Position numbers and translations under genes: made by a program. A stretch of 42,332 nt of DNA from JAMCRM01 sp041685075. Its GTDB lineage: Bacteria > Acidobacteriota > Terriglobia > Bryobacterales > Bryobacteraceae. This document shows, piece by piece, positions 23,807-31,759 of this stretch. The stretch spans positions 1 to 42,332 of the forward strand of contig JAWLGN010000009.1 of assembly GCA_041685075.1 (NCBI GenBank), written 5' to 3'. The notes below the pieces were generated by a model. The model was not told the origin of the DNA. It searched no databases and worked only from the letters and a program-made list of their open reading frames with translations. Numbering within the stretch: the stretch's first letter is position 1; each line of letters begins with the position of its first letter.

Positions 23807-24454
23807 ATGGATTCGTTTACGGAGAAGAACGCCTGGGATATCGACGAGCCGCGATGGATGGCCATACGGGTCCGCTCGCGGTTCGAAAAGATTGCGGCCG
23901 AGGCCTTGCGGCAGAAAGGGTACGAGTACTTCTTGCCCCTCTACCGCTCCACTCGCGTCTGGTCGGATCGTACGAAACGGCTGGATTTGCCGTTGTTTCC
24001 GGGCTACTTGTTCTGCCGCTTCAGCGTGCGCAACCGCGTGCCTGTGCTGGAGAGTCCGGGTGTGATGCACATCGTGGGGATCGGCAAGACCCCCATACCC
24101 GTGGACGACGGCGAAATCGCCGCGCTGCAAAAGATCGTGCACTCGGGCCTGCCATTGGCCCCTTGTGAATTCCTGCAACTGGGGCAGAGGGTGCGCATCC
24201 GCTCCGGACCCCTGGCCGACGTGCAGGGCATTCTCGTGGATGTGCGGAAGCGCCATCGTATCGTGATTTCGATTTCTCTGCTGCGGCGTTCCGTCTTGGT
24301 GGAACTGGACCGCGAGGCGGTCTCTTCGGTGGACAGCCTGCCGGAGCGCGGCTCGCTGCTCACGCGGTCTCGCGCCGTAGCCTTCTGCGCAATCATGGGG
24401 ATGCCGCTGCTGGGGTTACTGCGCGCCATGATGTGGACGGGCGCCGGGCGATAA
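23807..24454 (+). CDS. NusG/UpxY/RfaH-like transcription antiterminator with hydrophobic C-terminal tail
   Basis: A 215-residue protein. ATG 23807 is chosen because GGAGA lies four nt upstream; the frame opens 11 codons earlier at 23774. Residues 16-115 are a NusG N-terminal domain (RWMAIRVRSRFEKIAAEALRQ, FLPLYRSTRVWSDRTK, LPLFPGYLFCRF, GVMHIVGIG). Residues about 123-170 are a KOW domain (LGQRVRIRSGPLADVQGILV). Specialised NusG paralogues of this type head capsule and exopolysaccharide operons and let RNA polymerase read through long operons, usually recruited in the leader. Unusually, residues 190-210 (AVAFCAIMGMPLLGLLRAMM and one more) form a hydrophobic stretch after the KOW domain. It precedes at least fifteen polysaccharide genes on the same strand. 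Confidence 0.9.
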   Translation: MDSFTEKNAWDIDEPRWMAIRVRSRFEKIAAEALRQKGYEYFLPLYRSTRVWSDRTKRLDLPLFPGYLFCRFSVRNRVPVLESPGVMHIVGIGKTPIPVDDGEIAALQKIVHSGLPLAPCEFLQLGQRVRIRSGPLADVQGILVDVRKRHRIVISISLLRRSVLVELDREAVSSVDSLPERGSLLTRSRAVAFCAIMGMPLLGLLRAMMWTGAGR

Positions 24455-24479
24455 CTCTGCGCCGAAAGAGTAAGCTACT

Positions 24480-25466
24480 ATGCGCGTACTGGTAACTTCG
24501 TACTATCTCATGCTTGCAGCTGGACCCTTAGTACTAGCCTGGCAGGATACAACGGCGGGTCGCAATGTTATCGCCTCAGAAGTCGCGCCGGAGGGGTATG
24601 TCTTGGGAAATGGGGACCTGCTGACGATCTGGGTGGCCGATTCGGAGGACCTTTCGGAACGCCCGGTTCGAGTGGACCACACCGGCTCCATTCGCCTGCC
24701 GCTGGTGGGCCAGGTGGAGGCGGCCGGTTTGACGACCTCGCAGTTGGAGGCCGATCTGGCGCGCCGTCTTAACCGCTACATCAAAGACCCCCAGGTGACC
24801 GTAGGGGTCAAGGAGTACCGCAGCCAGCCGGTATCGGTGCTGGGCGCCGTACACGATCCTGGCATTCATCAATTGGAGGGGCGCCGGACGCTCATCGAGC
24901 TGCTGGCCATGGCCGGCGGCGCCACCCCGGACGCCGGCTCGGCAGTCCGGGTGACCCGCGAGATGCAGTGGGGCCCCCTGCCCGTGCCCGGCGCCAAGGT
25001 CGATAGCTCCGGCCGGTTCAGTGTGGCGGAGTTCAACCTGAAGGCGCTGCTGGCGGGTCAGACGCCGGAGGCGAACATCGAGATCCGGCCCAACGATGTG
25101 ATTGCCGTGCCGCAGGGACAGATGGTCTACGTGGTCGGCGAGGTGCCGCACGCCGGCGGCTTCGTATTGAAAGAGCGCAGTACCATGCCGGCGCTACAGG
25201 CGGTGGCGTTGGCCGGCGGGTTGCTGAAGACCGCGGCCGCGGGGAAGGCCAAAATCCTCCGGCTGGAACCCGGCACCGGCGAGCGCAAGGAAACCGCCAT
25301 CAATCTGAAACAGGTGCTGCAAGGCAAAGCGAACGACGTCGAACTGCAACCAGACGACATTCTCTTCATCCCAAACAGCGCTTCGAAACGCGCGGCGGTT
25401 CGCGCCGCGGAAGCCATCCTACAGACCGCTACCGGAGTGGTCATCTGGCGTGGCGGCCGGATTTAG
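24480..25466 (+). CDS. Polysaccharide export protein (Wza-like, Poly_export/SLBB)
   Basis: A 328-residue protein with an N-terminal signal sequence and no lipobox cysteine. The polysaccharide-export domain starts GYVLGNGDLLTIWVADSEDL, with VRVDHTGSIRLPLVGQVEAAGLT and VTVGVKEYRSQPVSVLGAV; two SLBB-like beta-grasp segments follow (VLGAVHDPGIHQLEG and VVGEVPHAGGFVLKE), each ending in an IxPxDxIxxP-type strand. The last 25 residues form a short helix (RAAEAILQTATGVVIW) that may span the outer membrane. Members form the ring-shaped periplasmic/outer-membrane channel through which Wzy-made polymers leave the cell. It lies between the antiterminator and the BY-kinase/Wzz gene, its expected partner. 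Confidence 0.93.
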   Translation: MRVLVTSYYLMLAAGPLVLAWQDTTAGRNVIASEVAPEGYVLGNGDLLTIWVADSEDLSERPVRVDHTGSIRLPLVGQVEAAGLTTSQLEADLARRLNRYIKDPQVTVGVKEYRSQPVSVLGAVHDPGIHQLEGRRTLIELLAMAGGATPDAGSAVRVTREMQWGPLPVPGAKVDSSGRFSVAEFNLKALLAGQTPEANIEIRPNDVIAVPQGQMVYVVGEVPHAGGFVLKERSTMPALQAVALAGGLLKTAAAGKAKILRLEPGTGERKETAINLKQVLQGKANDVELQPDDILFIPNSASKRAAVRAAEAILQTATGVVIWRGGRI

Positions 25467-25518
25467 CATCTCCGCCCCGCCGCATCCGAGCATCCTTTTC
25501 AAGCTGAGCACACACCGT

Positions 25519-27801
25519 ATGAAGCCTCTACCTCCTGAACCTTCGGAAAGCGGAGTACGTTATCTCGCAGCGCCTGCGCCTGTTGCGTGGCGTTCAACGC
25601 AGCCTGTTGATGCTCATGGGCATGGTCCCGCTGGATACTTGCGGGCGCCCTGGCGGTACAGATGGCTGGTGGCGGGCGTAGCGCTGGCGGGCACGCTGGC
25701 GGGACTGGCGTTTGCGTTGTTGGCGACTCCCGTCTATCGCGCCCGTTCCACCATCGAGCTGCAAGCCCTCAACGAGAATTACCTGAACCTGAAGGACCTC
25801 CAGCCCACCGCTCTGGCCGATGCCTCCGATGCCTACACGGAAACACAGATTCAGGTGCTCACCAGCGACTCGCTCACGCAGCGCACCAAGGCACGGCTGA
25901 AGAAGGAGTTTGCCGACCGTCCGGAAATCACGGCTCCGCCCGCCCCGGGGCCCGCCTGGAGGAAAGCGCTGGCGCGGCAGCCTGCACGCCAGCCCCTCTC
26001 TGAGGCCATTGAGAAAACCGCTGCCACTCTCAACGTGCGCGGCTCCGGCTTGAGCCGGATCTTGGAAATCACTTGCACGTCAGCGCACCCCGAGATCGCC
26101 GCGGCTTTCGTCAACACCCTGATTCGCGAGTACACGGAGCAGACCCTGGAAGGGCGCTGGGACTCCGCGCAGCGTACGGGCGAATTTCTGACCGGCAAGC
26201 TGAGCGACCTCAAAGCCAAACTCCAGGACGCGGATGCCCGGGTGGAGGCCTATAGCCGCTCCGCCGGCCTGCTTTTCACCACCGGCCAGGGGGAGATCTC
26301 CGAGCAGAAGCTGCGCCGCATGGAGGACGAACTTGCCGCTGCGCGCGGCGACCGCATGGCCAAAGAAGCCCGCTACCTGCAGGCAGCCAACAGCCCGCCG
26401 GAGTCGCTGCCCGAGGTGCTCGATAGCGGCGCCATTCAGGACTACCGGACCAAGCTCGCGGACCTGCGCCGGCAGGTGGCCGAAGCCAGTTCCTATCTCC
26501 AGCCGGAGCATCCCAAGGTGATGCGGCTCCAGGCGCAGATCGCCGAGCTGCGGGAGGCGCTGCTGCGCGACCGCGACCACATCGTCGCCCGAATCCGTAA
26601 CGAGTACGAGACCGCCAAGCGGCGCGAGGCCATGCTGGAGAGGGAAACCGCTTCGCTCAGCCGCTTGGTCTCCGAGCAGAACTCCAGGGTGAACCAGTAC
26701 AAGCTGCTGACACACGAAGCCGACGCCACGCGCGAACTGTACGATTCGATGCTCCAGCGAGTGAAGGAGGCGGGTGTCATGGCGGCCATCCCGGGCAGCA
26801 ATGTGCGGGTCATCGATGCGGCGAAGCCGCCGCGGAAACCGGCCAAGCCGAACTTCAGTTTGAGCGTGGCGCTGGGGCTGTGCGGCGGCCTGTTCGTGGG
26901 CGTGGCATTCAGCCTGGCGCGCGAGCGCAGCGACCGCAGCCTCCGGGCGCCGGGCGATGTGGCGGCTTACCTGAACCTGCCGGAACTGGGCTTCATCCCG
27001 GCGGCGCGCCGCGATCCGTTGATGACCGCCGGCGCCGCCAAAACTGCGCCCGGTACGCTGCTCGGCGCGGCTCCCCGCAACCCCTCCGTCGAACTGGCCG
27101 TCTGGGGCCGGCGCTACTCCCTGATGGCGGAAGCCTATCGCGCCACCCTGAGTTCCATCCTCGTCCCCCGGGCCGGCGGGGACGCGCGCATTGTGATGTT
27201 CGCCAGCGCCATGCCGCAGGAGGGCAAGACCACCACCGTGAGCAACATCGGGCTGGCCGTGGCGGAAGCCCGGAAGCGCGTGCTGCTCATCGACGGCGAC
27301 ATGCGCGCGCCGCGCCTGCACGGCATCTTCGGGACCTCCAACAGTACCGGCCTCTCCGACCTGCTGCGCGGCGAGGAGCCGCTGGCCGGCGCCCCGCTGG
27401 ACGTGCTCGCTACGCCCTCCCACATCCCCAACCTATGGCTGATTCCGGCCGGGCCGAAGGCGCCTGACGCCCCCAGCCTGTTGCACTCCTCGCGCCTCGC
27501 CGAACTGCTGGAACGGCTGCGCCGCGACTTCGACCTGATCCTGATCGACACTCCGCCGGCGCTCCAGATCGTGGATGCCCGGCTGTTCGGCCGCCAGGTG
27601 GACGCCGCGGTGCTGGTCTGCCGCGCCGGCCACACCGCCAAGGAGCAGGTCAGCCTCACCGCGCAGCGTTTCATCGAAGACGGCGTGCCGGTGGTGGGGG
27701 TGGTGCTGAACCAGTGGGACCCCAGAAACGACACGGCCTTCGGATCCGCGTATTACGGCTTCAAGCGTTACGCGGAAGCCTACTCGAACACCGATGACTA
27801 A
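25519..27801 (+). CDS. Wzz/BY-kinase: polysaccharide co-polymerase with tyrosine autokinase domain
   Basis: A 760-residue inner-membrane protein from ATG 25519. A Wzz-like domain starts after about 45 residues with transmembrane segment WLVAGVALAGTLAGLAFALLA, then VYRARSTIELQ, long periplasmic coiled coils (about 180-430) and a second transmembrane segment near 450 (LSVALGLCGGLFVGVAF) preceded by the proline-rich PPRKPAKPNF. The cytoplasmic C-terminus is a BY-kinase: Walker A SAMPQEGKT (563-571), Walker A' LLIDGDMRAP, Walker B LILIDTPP, and a Tyr cluster at the end (Tyr745, 746, 751, 755). Such proteins set chain length and use cycles of tyrosine phosphorylation to control Wzy-dependent export. 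Wzz and kinase are in one chain. It overlaps the next gene by 8 nt. Confidence 0.94.
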   Translation: MKPLPPEPSESGVRYLAAPAPVAWRSTQPVDAHGHGPAGYLRAPWRYRWLVAGVALAGTLAGLAFALLATPVYRARSTIELQALNENYLNLKDLQPTALADASDAYTETQIQVLTSDSLTQRTKARLKKEFADRPEITAPPAPGPAWRKALARQPARQPLSEAIEKTAATLNVRGSGLSRILEITCTSAHPEIAAAFVNTLIREYTEQTLEGRWDSAQRTGEFLTGKLSDLKAKLQDADARVEAYSRSAGLLFTTGQGEISEQKLRRMEDELAAARGDRMAKEARYLQAANSPPESLPEVLDSGAIQDYRTKLADLRRQVAEASSYLQPEHPKVMRLQAQIAELREALLRDRDHIVARIRNEYETAKRREAMLERETASLSRLVSEQNSRVNQYKLLTHEADATRELYDSMLQRVKEAGVMAAIPGSNVRVIDAAKPPRKPAKPNFSLSVALGLCGGLFVGVAFSLARERSDRSLRAPGDVAAYLNLPELGFIPAARRDPLMTAGAAKTAPGTLLGAAPRNPSVELAVWGRRYSLMAEAYRATLSSILVPRAGGDARIVMFASAMPQEGKTTTVSNIGLAVAEARKRVLLIDGDMRAPRLHGIFGTSNSTGLSDLLRGEEPLAGAPLDVLATPSHIPNLWLIPAGPKAPDAPSLLHSSRLAELLERLRRDFDLILIDTPPALQIVDARLFGRQVDAAVLVCRAGHTAKEQVSLTAQRFIEDGVPVVGVVLNQWDPRNDTAFGSAYYGFKRYAEAYSNTDD

Positions 27802-29052
27802 ACGGCGGGACTGGAAGAGACCGGTCCAGGCGGTGATCCTGGCCGGAGGGCGCGGCGCACGCATGCGGCCGCTCACCGATACGCGCCCCAAACCCATGAT
27901 CGAGTTCCACGGCAAGCCGTTTCTGGCTTACGTGATCGAGATGTTGCGCCGGCAGGGCATCGAACGCGTGCTCCTGCTGCTCGGCTATCTCCCGCAGGTC
28001 ATCCTGGACTACTTCGGCGACGGCCGCCGCTGGGGCGTGGACATCCGCTACTCCGTCTCCTCGCCGGACGATCTGACCGTCCGGCGCGTCGAGCTGGCCC
28101 GGCGCGAGATCGACGACTGCTTTCTGCTGCTGTACTGCGACAACTACTGGCCCATGCAGTTGGCGCCCATGTGGGAGCGCTTCGCCGCCTCCGGCGCCCC
28201 GGCCATGGTGACGGTCTACAGCAACCGCGACGGCTACTCGCGCGACAGCGTCCTGGTAGACGACGACGGCTGGGTGACGGTCTACGACCGCAGCCGCACC
28301 GCACCGGTGCTGCGGGGCGTGGAGATCAGCTACGCCATCCTGACCAGGCCCGTGCTGGAGATGCTGCCGCGGGAGGACGCGCTGTTTGAAGAGGCCGTCT
28401 ACCCGTGCCTGGCAAGCCGGCGCCAGTTGCTGGCCTGGGTGTCGGACCACCGCTACTACAGCGTGGGGTCCCACGAGCGCCTGCCGCTTACCCGCGAGTT
28501 CCTGGCCCGCCGCCCAGCTATTATCCTGGACCGCGACGGCGTGCTGAACCGGCGCCCGCCGCGCGCCTGCTACGTGCGCTCCCGCGAGGAGTTCGAGTGG
28601 CTCCCCGGAGCGCTCGAGGCGCTTGGCCTGCTGCGCCGGGCCGGCTATCGCGTGATGGTGGCCTCCAACCAGGCGGGTGTGGCGCGCGGCGCCATGACCG
28701 CCGGCGCGCTCCAGGATCTGGAACGCTGGATAGGCTGCCAGGCCGAGGCCGCCGGCGGCGCCATCGATGCCTTTTATAGCTGCACGCACGACTGGGATGC
28801 CGGGTGCCAGTGTCGCAAGCCTCGCCCGGGCCTGCTGTTTCAAGCGCAACGGGACTTCCACCTCGACCTCACGCGCACGCTCTTCGTGGGTGATGACGAC
28901 CGCGACCGCGCCGCCGCCGAGGCGGCCGGCTGCCGCTTCGCGCTCNNNNNNNNNNGGACGGGAATACATCGCTGCTGGACATTGTCAATCGGTTAGTACA
29001 AGGAGAGGAGCATCGTGAAAACAACCAAGAACGTTGTCATCACCGGGCATAA
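27794..29052 (+). CDS. Fused sugar nucleotidyltransferase / GmhB-like heptose-bisphosphate phosphatase, interrupted by an assembly gap
   Basis: 384 codons precede a 10-N gap (28946-28955). Residues 10-235 are a nucleotidyltransferase: VILAGGRGARMRPLTDTRPK (14-33), CDNYW (116-119 region), as in HddC/RfbF-type enzymes. Residues 240-384 are a HAD-IIIA phosphatase: ILDRDGVLN (Asp246, Asp248), SNQAG (291-295), a zinc loop CTHDWDAGCQCRKPRPG with Cys330, His332, Cys338, Cys340 as in GmhB, and GDDDRD (366-371). Predicted: D-glycero-D-manno-heptose 1,7-bisphosphate dephosphorylation and nucleotide transfer to heptose 1-phosphate. After the gap the plausible tail DGNTSLLDIVNRLV is in a different frame and ends at TAA 29050-29052, overlapping the next gene. 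The coordinates therefore include an unresolved gap, not necessarily a broken gene. Confidence 0.82.
28946..28955. other. Assembly gap (10 N)
   Basis: Ten Ns near the 3' end of the phosphatase domain. The coding frames on its two sides disagree for a gap of 10, so its true length is probably not 10. Confidence 0.99.
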
Positions 29053-30079
29053 CGGTTACGTCGGCTCCGTGATGGCGGCCAAGTTCGCCCAGGCGGGTCA
29101 CTACGTGCTGGGACTCGACACCCACTACTACAGCCAGTGCACGCTGGCGGCATGGGGCAAAGAGCCGCCCGGCATCCTGAAAGACATTCGCGACGTGGAT
29201 GCGCGCGACCTCGAGGGCATGGACGCCGTCGTCCACCTGGCGGCCCTGAGCAACGATCCCATCGGGAACCTCAACGAAGCCTGGACCGAAGAGATCAACT
29301 TCCAGGCCTCGTTGCGCCTGGCCCAGGCAGCCAAGCAGGCCGGGGTGCGCCGCTTCCTCTTCTCATCCTCCTGCATCATGTACGGGATGTCGGAGGCGGC
29401 GGTGGTCAACGAGAACTCGCCGCTCGATCCGCGGACGGCCTACGCGCGCTCCAAGGTACGGGCCGAGCGGGCCATTGCAGAGCTGGCCGACAGCAACTTC
29501 TCCCCCGTCTTCCTGCGCAACGGCACCATCTACGGCCTCTCGCCGCGCATGCGCTTCGACACGGTGCTGAATAACTTTATGGGCGAAGCCGTCACCTCCG
29601 GCACCGTAACGGTGCACAGCGACGGCAAGCCCTGGCGCCCCGTAGTGCACGTCGAGGACGTCGCCCGTGCCTTCCTCACGGTGCTCGAGGCGCCGCCCGA
29701 GGTGATTCACAACCAGGCCTTCAACATCGGTTCCGCCGAGATGAACCAGCAGATCGCCAGGCTCGCCGAAGTGACCGTCTCCATCGTGCCGAATTCCAAA
29801 CTGGTTCTGAAGGCCGAACCCGGCGCCGATCAGCGGACGTACAAGACCGACTTCACCAAGTTCGCCGTGACCTTCCCGGCCTTTACCTTCGCCTACTCCC
29901 CGCTTTCCGGCGCGCGCCAGCTCTACCAATCCCTGCGCAGCATCGGGCTGACACGAGAGGAGTTCGTGGACAAGCGCTTCACCCGGCTCAAGTGGCTGCG
30001 GCACTTGGTCGAGTCCGGCCGCGTGAACGAGAACCTGCGCTGGCCGGCCATGGCCGCCGGCACCGGAGGGCACGCGTGA
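29015..30079 (+). CDS. NAD-dependent sugar epimerase/reductase (extended SDR)
   Basis: A 354-residue protein starting at GTG 29015, preceded by GGAGAGGAG. Rossmann motif VVITGHNGYVGSVMAAKF (residues 7-24), then VVHLAALSNDP, active-site segment FLFSSSCIMYG with YARSK (YxxxK) downstream, FLRNGTIYG and RPVVHVEDVARAFL. These mark a nucleotide-sugar SDR. The usual dehydratase TDE motif is replaced by SSC, so it is more likely an epimerase, reductase or oxidase than a 4,6-dehydratase. It lies between the heptose nucleotidyltransferase/phosphatase fusion and an RmlC-like gene, so the substrate is probably the NDP-sugar made here, possibly NDP-heptose (inference). Its stop overlaps the RmlC-like start. 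Confidence 0.85.
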   Translation: MKTTKNVVITGHNGYVGSVMAAKFAQAGHYVLGLDTHYYSQCTLAAWGKEPPGILKDIRDVDARDLEGMDAVVHLAALSNDPIGNLNEAWTEEINFQASLRLAQAAKQAGVRRFLFSSSCIMYGMSEAAVVNENSPLDPRTAYARSKVRAERAIAELADSNFSPVFLRNGTIYGLSPRMRFDTVLNNFMGEAVTSGTVTVHSDGKPWRPVVHVEDVARAFLTVLEAPPEVIHNQAFNIGSAEMNQQIARLAEVTVSIVPNSKLVLKAEPGADQRTYKTDFTKFAVTFPAFTFAYSPLSGARQLYQSLRSIGLTREEFVDKRFTRLKWLRHLVESGRVNENLRWPAMAAGTGGHA

Positions 30080-30525
30080 TCGACGGCGTCAAGATCATCC
30101 CGCTGCGCCAGATCGTGGACGAGCGCGGCAAGATCATGCACATGATGAAGTGTACCGATCCCCACTTCATCCACTTCGGCGAGATCTACTTTTCCTGTGC
30201 CTGGCCGGGAGTCGTCAAGGCATGGCACATCCACAAGACCATGACCATCAACAACGCGGTGCTCTCCGGCCGCGCCAAGCTGGTGATGTACGACATGCGG
30301 GAAGACTCCCCCACCAAGGGCCGGCTGCAGGAGGTCTTCCTCGGGGAAGACAACTATGTACTGGTACAGATGCCCCCCGGAATCGCCAATGGCTACAAGG
30401 CCTACGGCGACAAGCTGGTGATTCTGGCGAACTGCGCTACACATCCGCACGAACCCGATGAGATGATCCGCATCGATCCGTTCAGCCCCGACATCCCGTA
30501 CGACTGGCGCCTGAAACACGGGTAA
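30076..30525 (+). CDS. RmlC-like (dTDP-4-dehydrorhamnose 3,5-epimerase family) cupin
   Basis: A 149-residue cupin from GTG 30076, with GGAGGG six nt upstream. IIPLRQIVDERGKIMHMMK, FIHFGEIYFSCAWPGVVKAWHIHKTM, GRAKLVMYDMRED and PPGIANGYKAYGD are typical of the RmlC family, and the first active-site His is in KAWHIHK. In standard RmlC a catalytic Tyr lies in a later segment; here that segment reads NCATHPHEPDEM and the Tyr seems replaced. The protein may therefore epimerise only one carbon or act on a different 4-keto sugar. It is also shorter than RmlC (about 180). It follows the SDR with a GTGA overlap. Confidence 0.82.
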   Translation: MIDGVKIIPLRQIVDERGKIMHMMKCTDPHFIHFGEIYFSCAWPGVVKAWHIHKTMTINNAVLSGRAKLVMYDMREDSPTKGRLQEVFLGEDNYVLVQMPPGIANGYKAYGDKLVILANCATHPHEPDEMIRIDPFSPDIPYDWRLKHG

Positions 30526-30567
30526 GCACGCCGTCGCGAGGGCGACCGTTCCGATACAGGAGAACAG

Positions 30568-31638
30568 ATGATCCAGACCCAGAGTGCAGCCGCCCCGGCC
30601 ACCGTGCCGGGCTCTTCGCCGGTGGAAGAGGTTCTTTACGAGCCGGGGCTCGTGGTGACCCGCACGCCGCTTCGCATCAGCTTCGCCGGCGGCGGCACGG
30701 ACCTGGCCGACTTCTACGAGCGCGACTGGGGGGCCGCCTTCAGCACCGCCATCGACAAGTACGTCTACGTGACGGTGAAGCGCCACAGCGAGGTCTTCCT
30801 CGAACCCATACGCATCAACTACTCGAAGACCGAGCAGGTGAACAGCGTCGCTGAGATCGAGAACGACATCGCCCGTGAGGCGCTGCGCTTGTTGGAAATC
30901 GAACCGCCGATCTATGTAAGCACGGTGGCGGATCTGCCGGCGGCCACGGGGCTGGGTGGATCCAGCGCCTTCGCCGTGGGTCTGCTGCACGCACTCCACG
31001 CGTACCGGGGCGAATGCGTCTCCCCGGGCCAGCTCGCCGAGGAGGCCAGCCACATCGAGATCCAGGTGCTCGGCCAACCCATCGGCAAGCAGGACCAGTA
31101 CGCGGCCGCTTTCGGGGGATTCAATCTCTTCCGCTTCCACCCCGGCGGCGCGGTCACGGTGGAGCCGCAGTCTGTCTCCAGGCAGGCGCTCGAAAATCTC
31201 TTCTCGAACGTGATGATGTTCTGGACCGGCATGCAGCGCAATGCCGGCGCGGTGCTCGAGGGGCAGAAGCGAAACACCGCCGCTCACATCCAATCCCTCA
31301 ACCAGATGCGCAACCACGCGCTGCGGCTCCAACGCCTGATGTCAAACGGCGGCGTGGATGCCGCGCGGTTCGGCTGCGTCCTCGATGAGAGCTGGCGGCT
31401 GAAGCGCAGCCTTTCCGCGGGCATCAGCACCAGCATGATCGACACCTGGTACGAGCGCGGCATGGCCGCCGGCGCCGAGGGCGGAAAGATCTGCGGCGCA
31501 GGCGGCGGAGGCTTTCTGCTCTTTCTCGTCAGACCCGAGCGCCAGGCCGCCGTGCGTGCCGCTCTTTCCGATCTCCGGCAGGTGGCGGTGCGTCCGGAAG
31601 CCCACGGGTCGCGCGTGCTGTTGCCCTTCCCCCGCTGA
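30568..31638 (+). CDS. hddA: D-glycero-D-manno-heptose 7-phosphate kinase-like GHMP kinase (HddA-like)
   Basis: A 356-residue soluble GHMP-superfamily kinase. Motif 1 is TRTPLRISFAGGGTDLADFY (residues 31-50), a signature of HddA-type heptose kinases; motif 2 is LPAATGLGGSSAFAVG, the ATP loop; motif 3 is GAEGGKICGAGGGGFLLFLV near the C-terminus. HddA phosphorylates D-glycero-alpha-D-manno-heptose 7-phosphate at C1 to give the 1,7-bisphosphate, the step before GmhB and HddC, both of which are represented by the fusion protein at 27794. Start ATG 30568 has AGGAG six nt upstream. A sugar kinase for another anomer (FKP/LmbP-like) is the alternative, but the context favours heptose. Confidence 0.85.
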   Translation: MIQTQSAAAPATVPGSSPVEEVLYEPGLVVTRTPLRISFAGGGTDLADFYERDWGAAFSTAIDKYVYVTVKRHSEVFLEPIRINYSKTEQVNSVAEIENDIAREALRLLEIEPPIYVSTVADLPAATGLGGSSAFAVGLLHALHAYRGECVSPGQLAEEASHIEIQVLGQPIGKQDQYAAAFGGFNLFRFHPGGAVTVEPQSVSRQALENLFSNVMMFWTGMQRNAGAVLEGQKRNTAAHIQSLNQMRNHALRLQRLMSNGGVDAARFGCVLDESWRLKRSLSAGISTSMIDTWYERGMAAGAEGGKICGAGGGGFLLFLVRPERQAAVRAALSDLRQVAVRPEAHGSRVLLPFPR

Positions 31639-31713
31639 CTGCCGGGATGCCGGTTGCTCCGCCTGCGGTGGTGCGGCCGGCGCAGTTGATCCAAGTTGCC
31701 TCGCGTAAGCTCT

Positions 31714-31736
31714 GTGCCTGGCAGGCCGCCAGGCAC
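31714..31736 (+). other. Perfect 9-bp hairpin between kinase and methyltransferase genes
   Basis: GTGCCTGGC and GCCAGGCAC are exact reverse complements around a 5-nt loop (AGGCC). It lies 76 nt after the kinase stop and 24 nt before the next ATG, in the largest gap (121 nt) inside the polysaccharide operon. No T-run follows, so a complete intrinsic terminator is unlikely; an attenuator, pause site or RNA-stability element is more plausible. Confidence 0.55.
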
Positions 31737-31759
31737 TGAAGGGAGGAATCGTTTACTCT

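Noticed and set aside
26080..27423. Long antisense open frame opposite the BY-kinase gene, and many similar ones opposite other genes
   Set aside because: Composition is His/Gly/Arg-rich with no domain pattern; these are by-products of high GC content opposite well-supported genes.
29015..30079. Sugar-nucleotide 4,6-dehydratase
   Set aside because: The dehydratase TDE motif is missing (SSC at that place), so dehydration is not supported.
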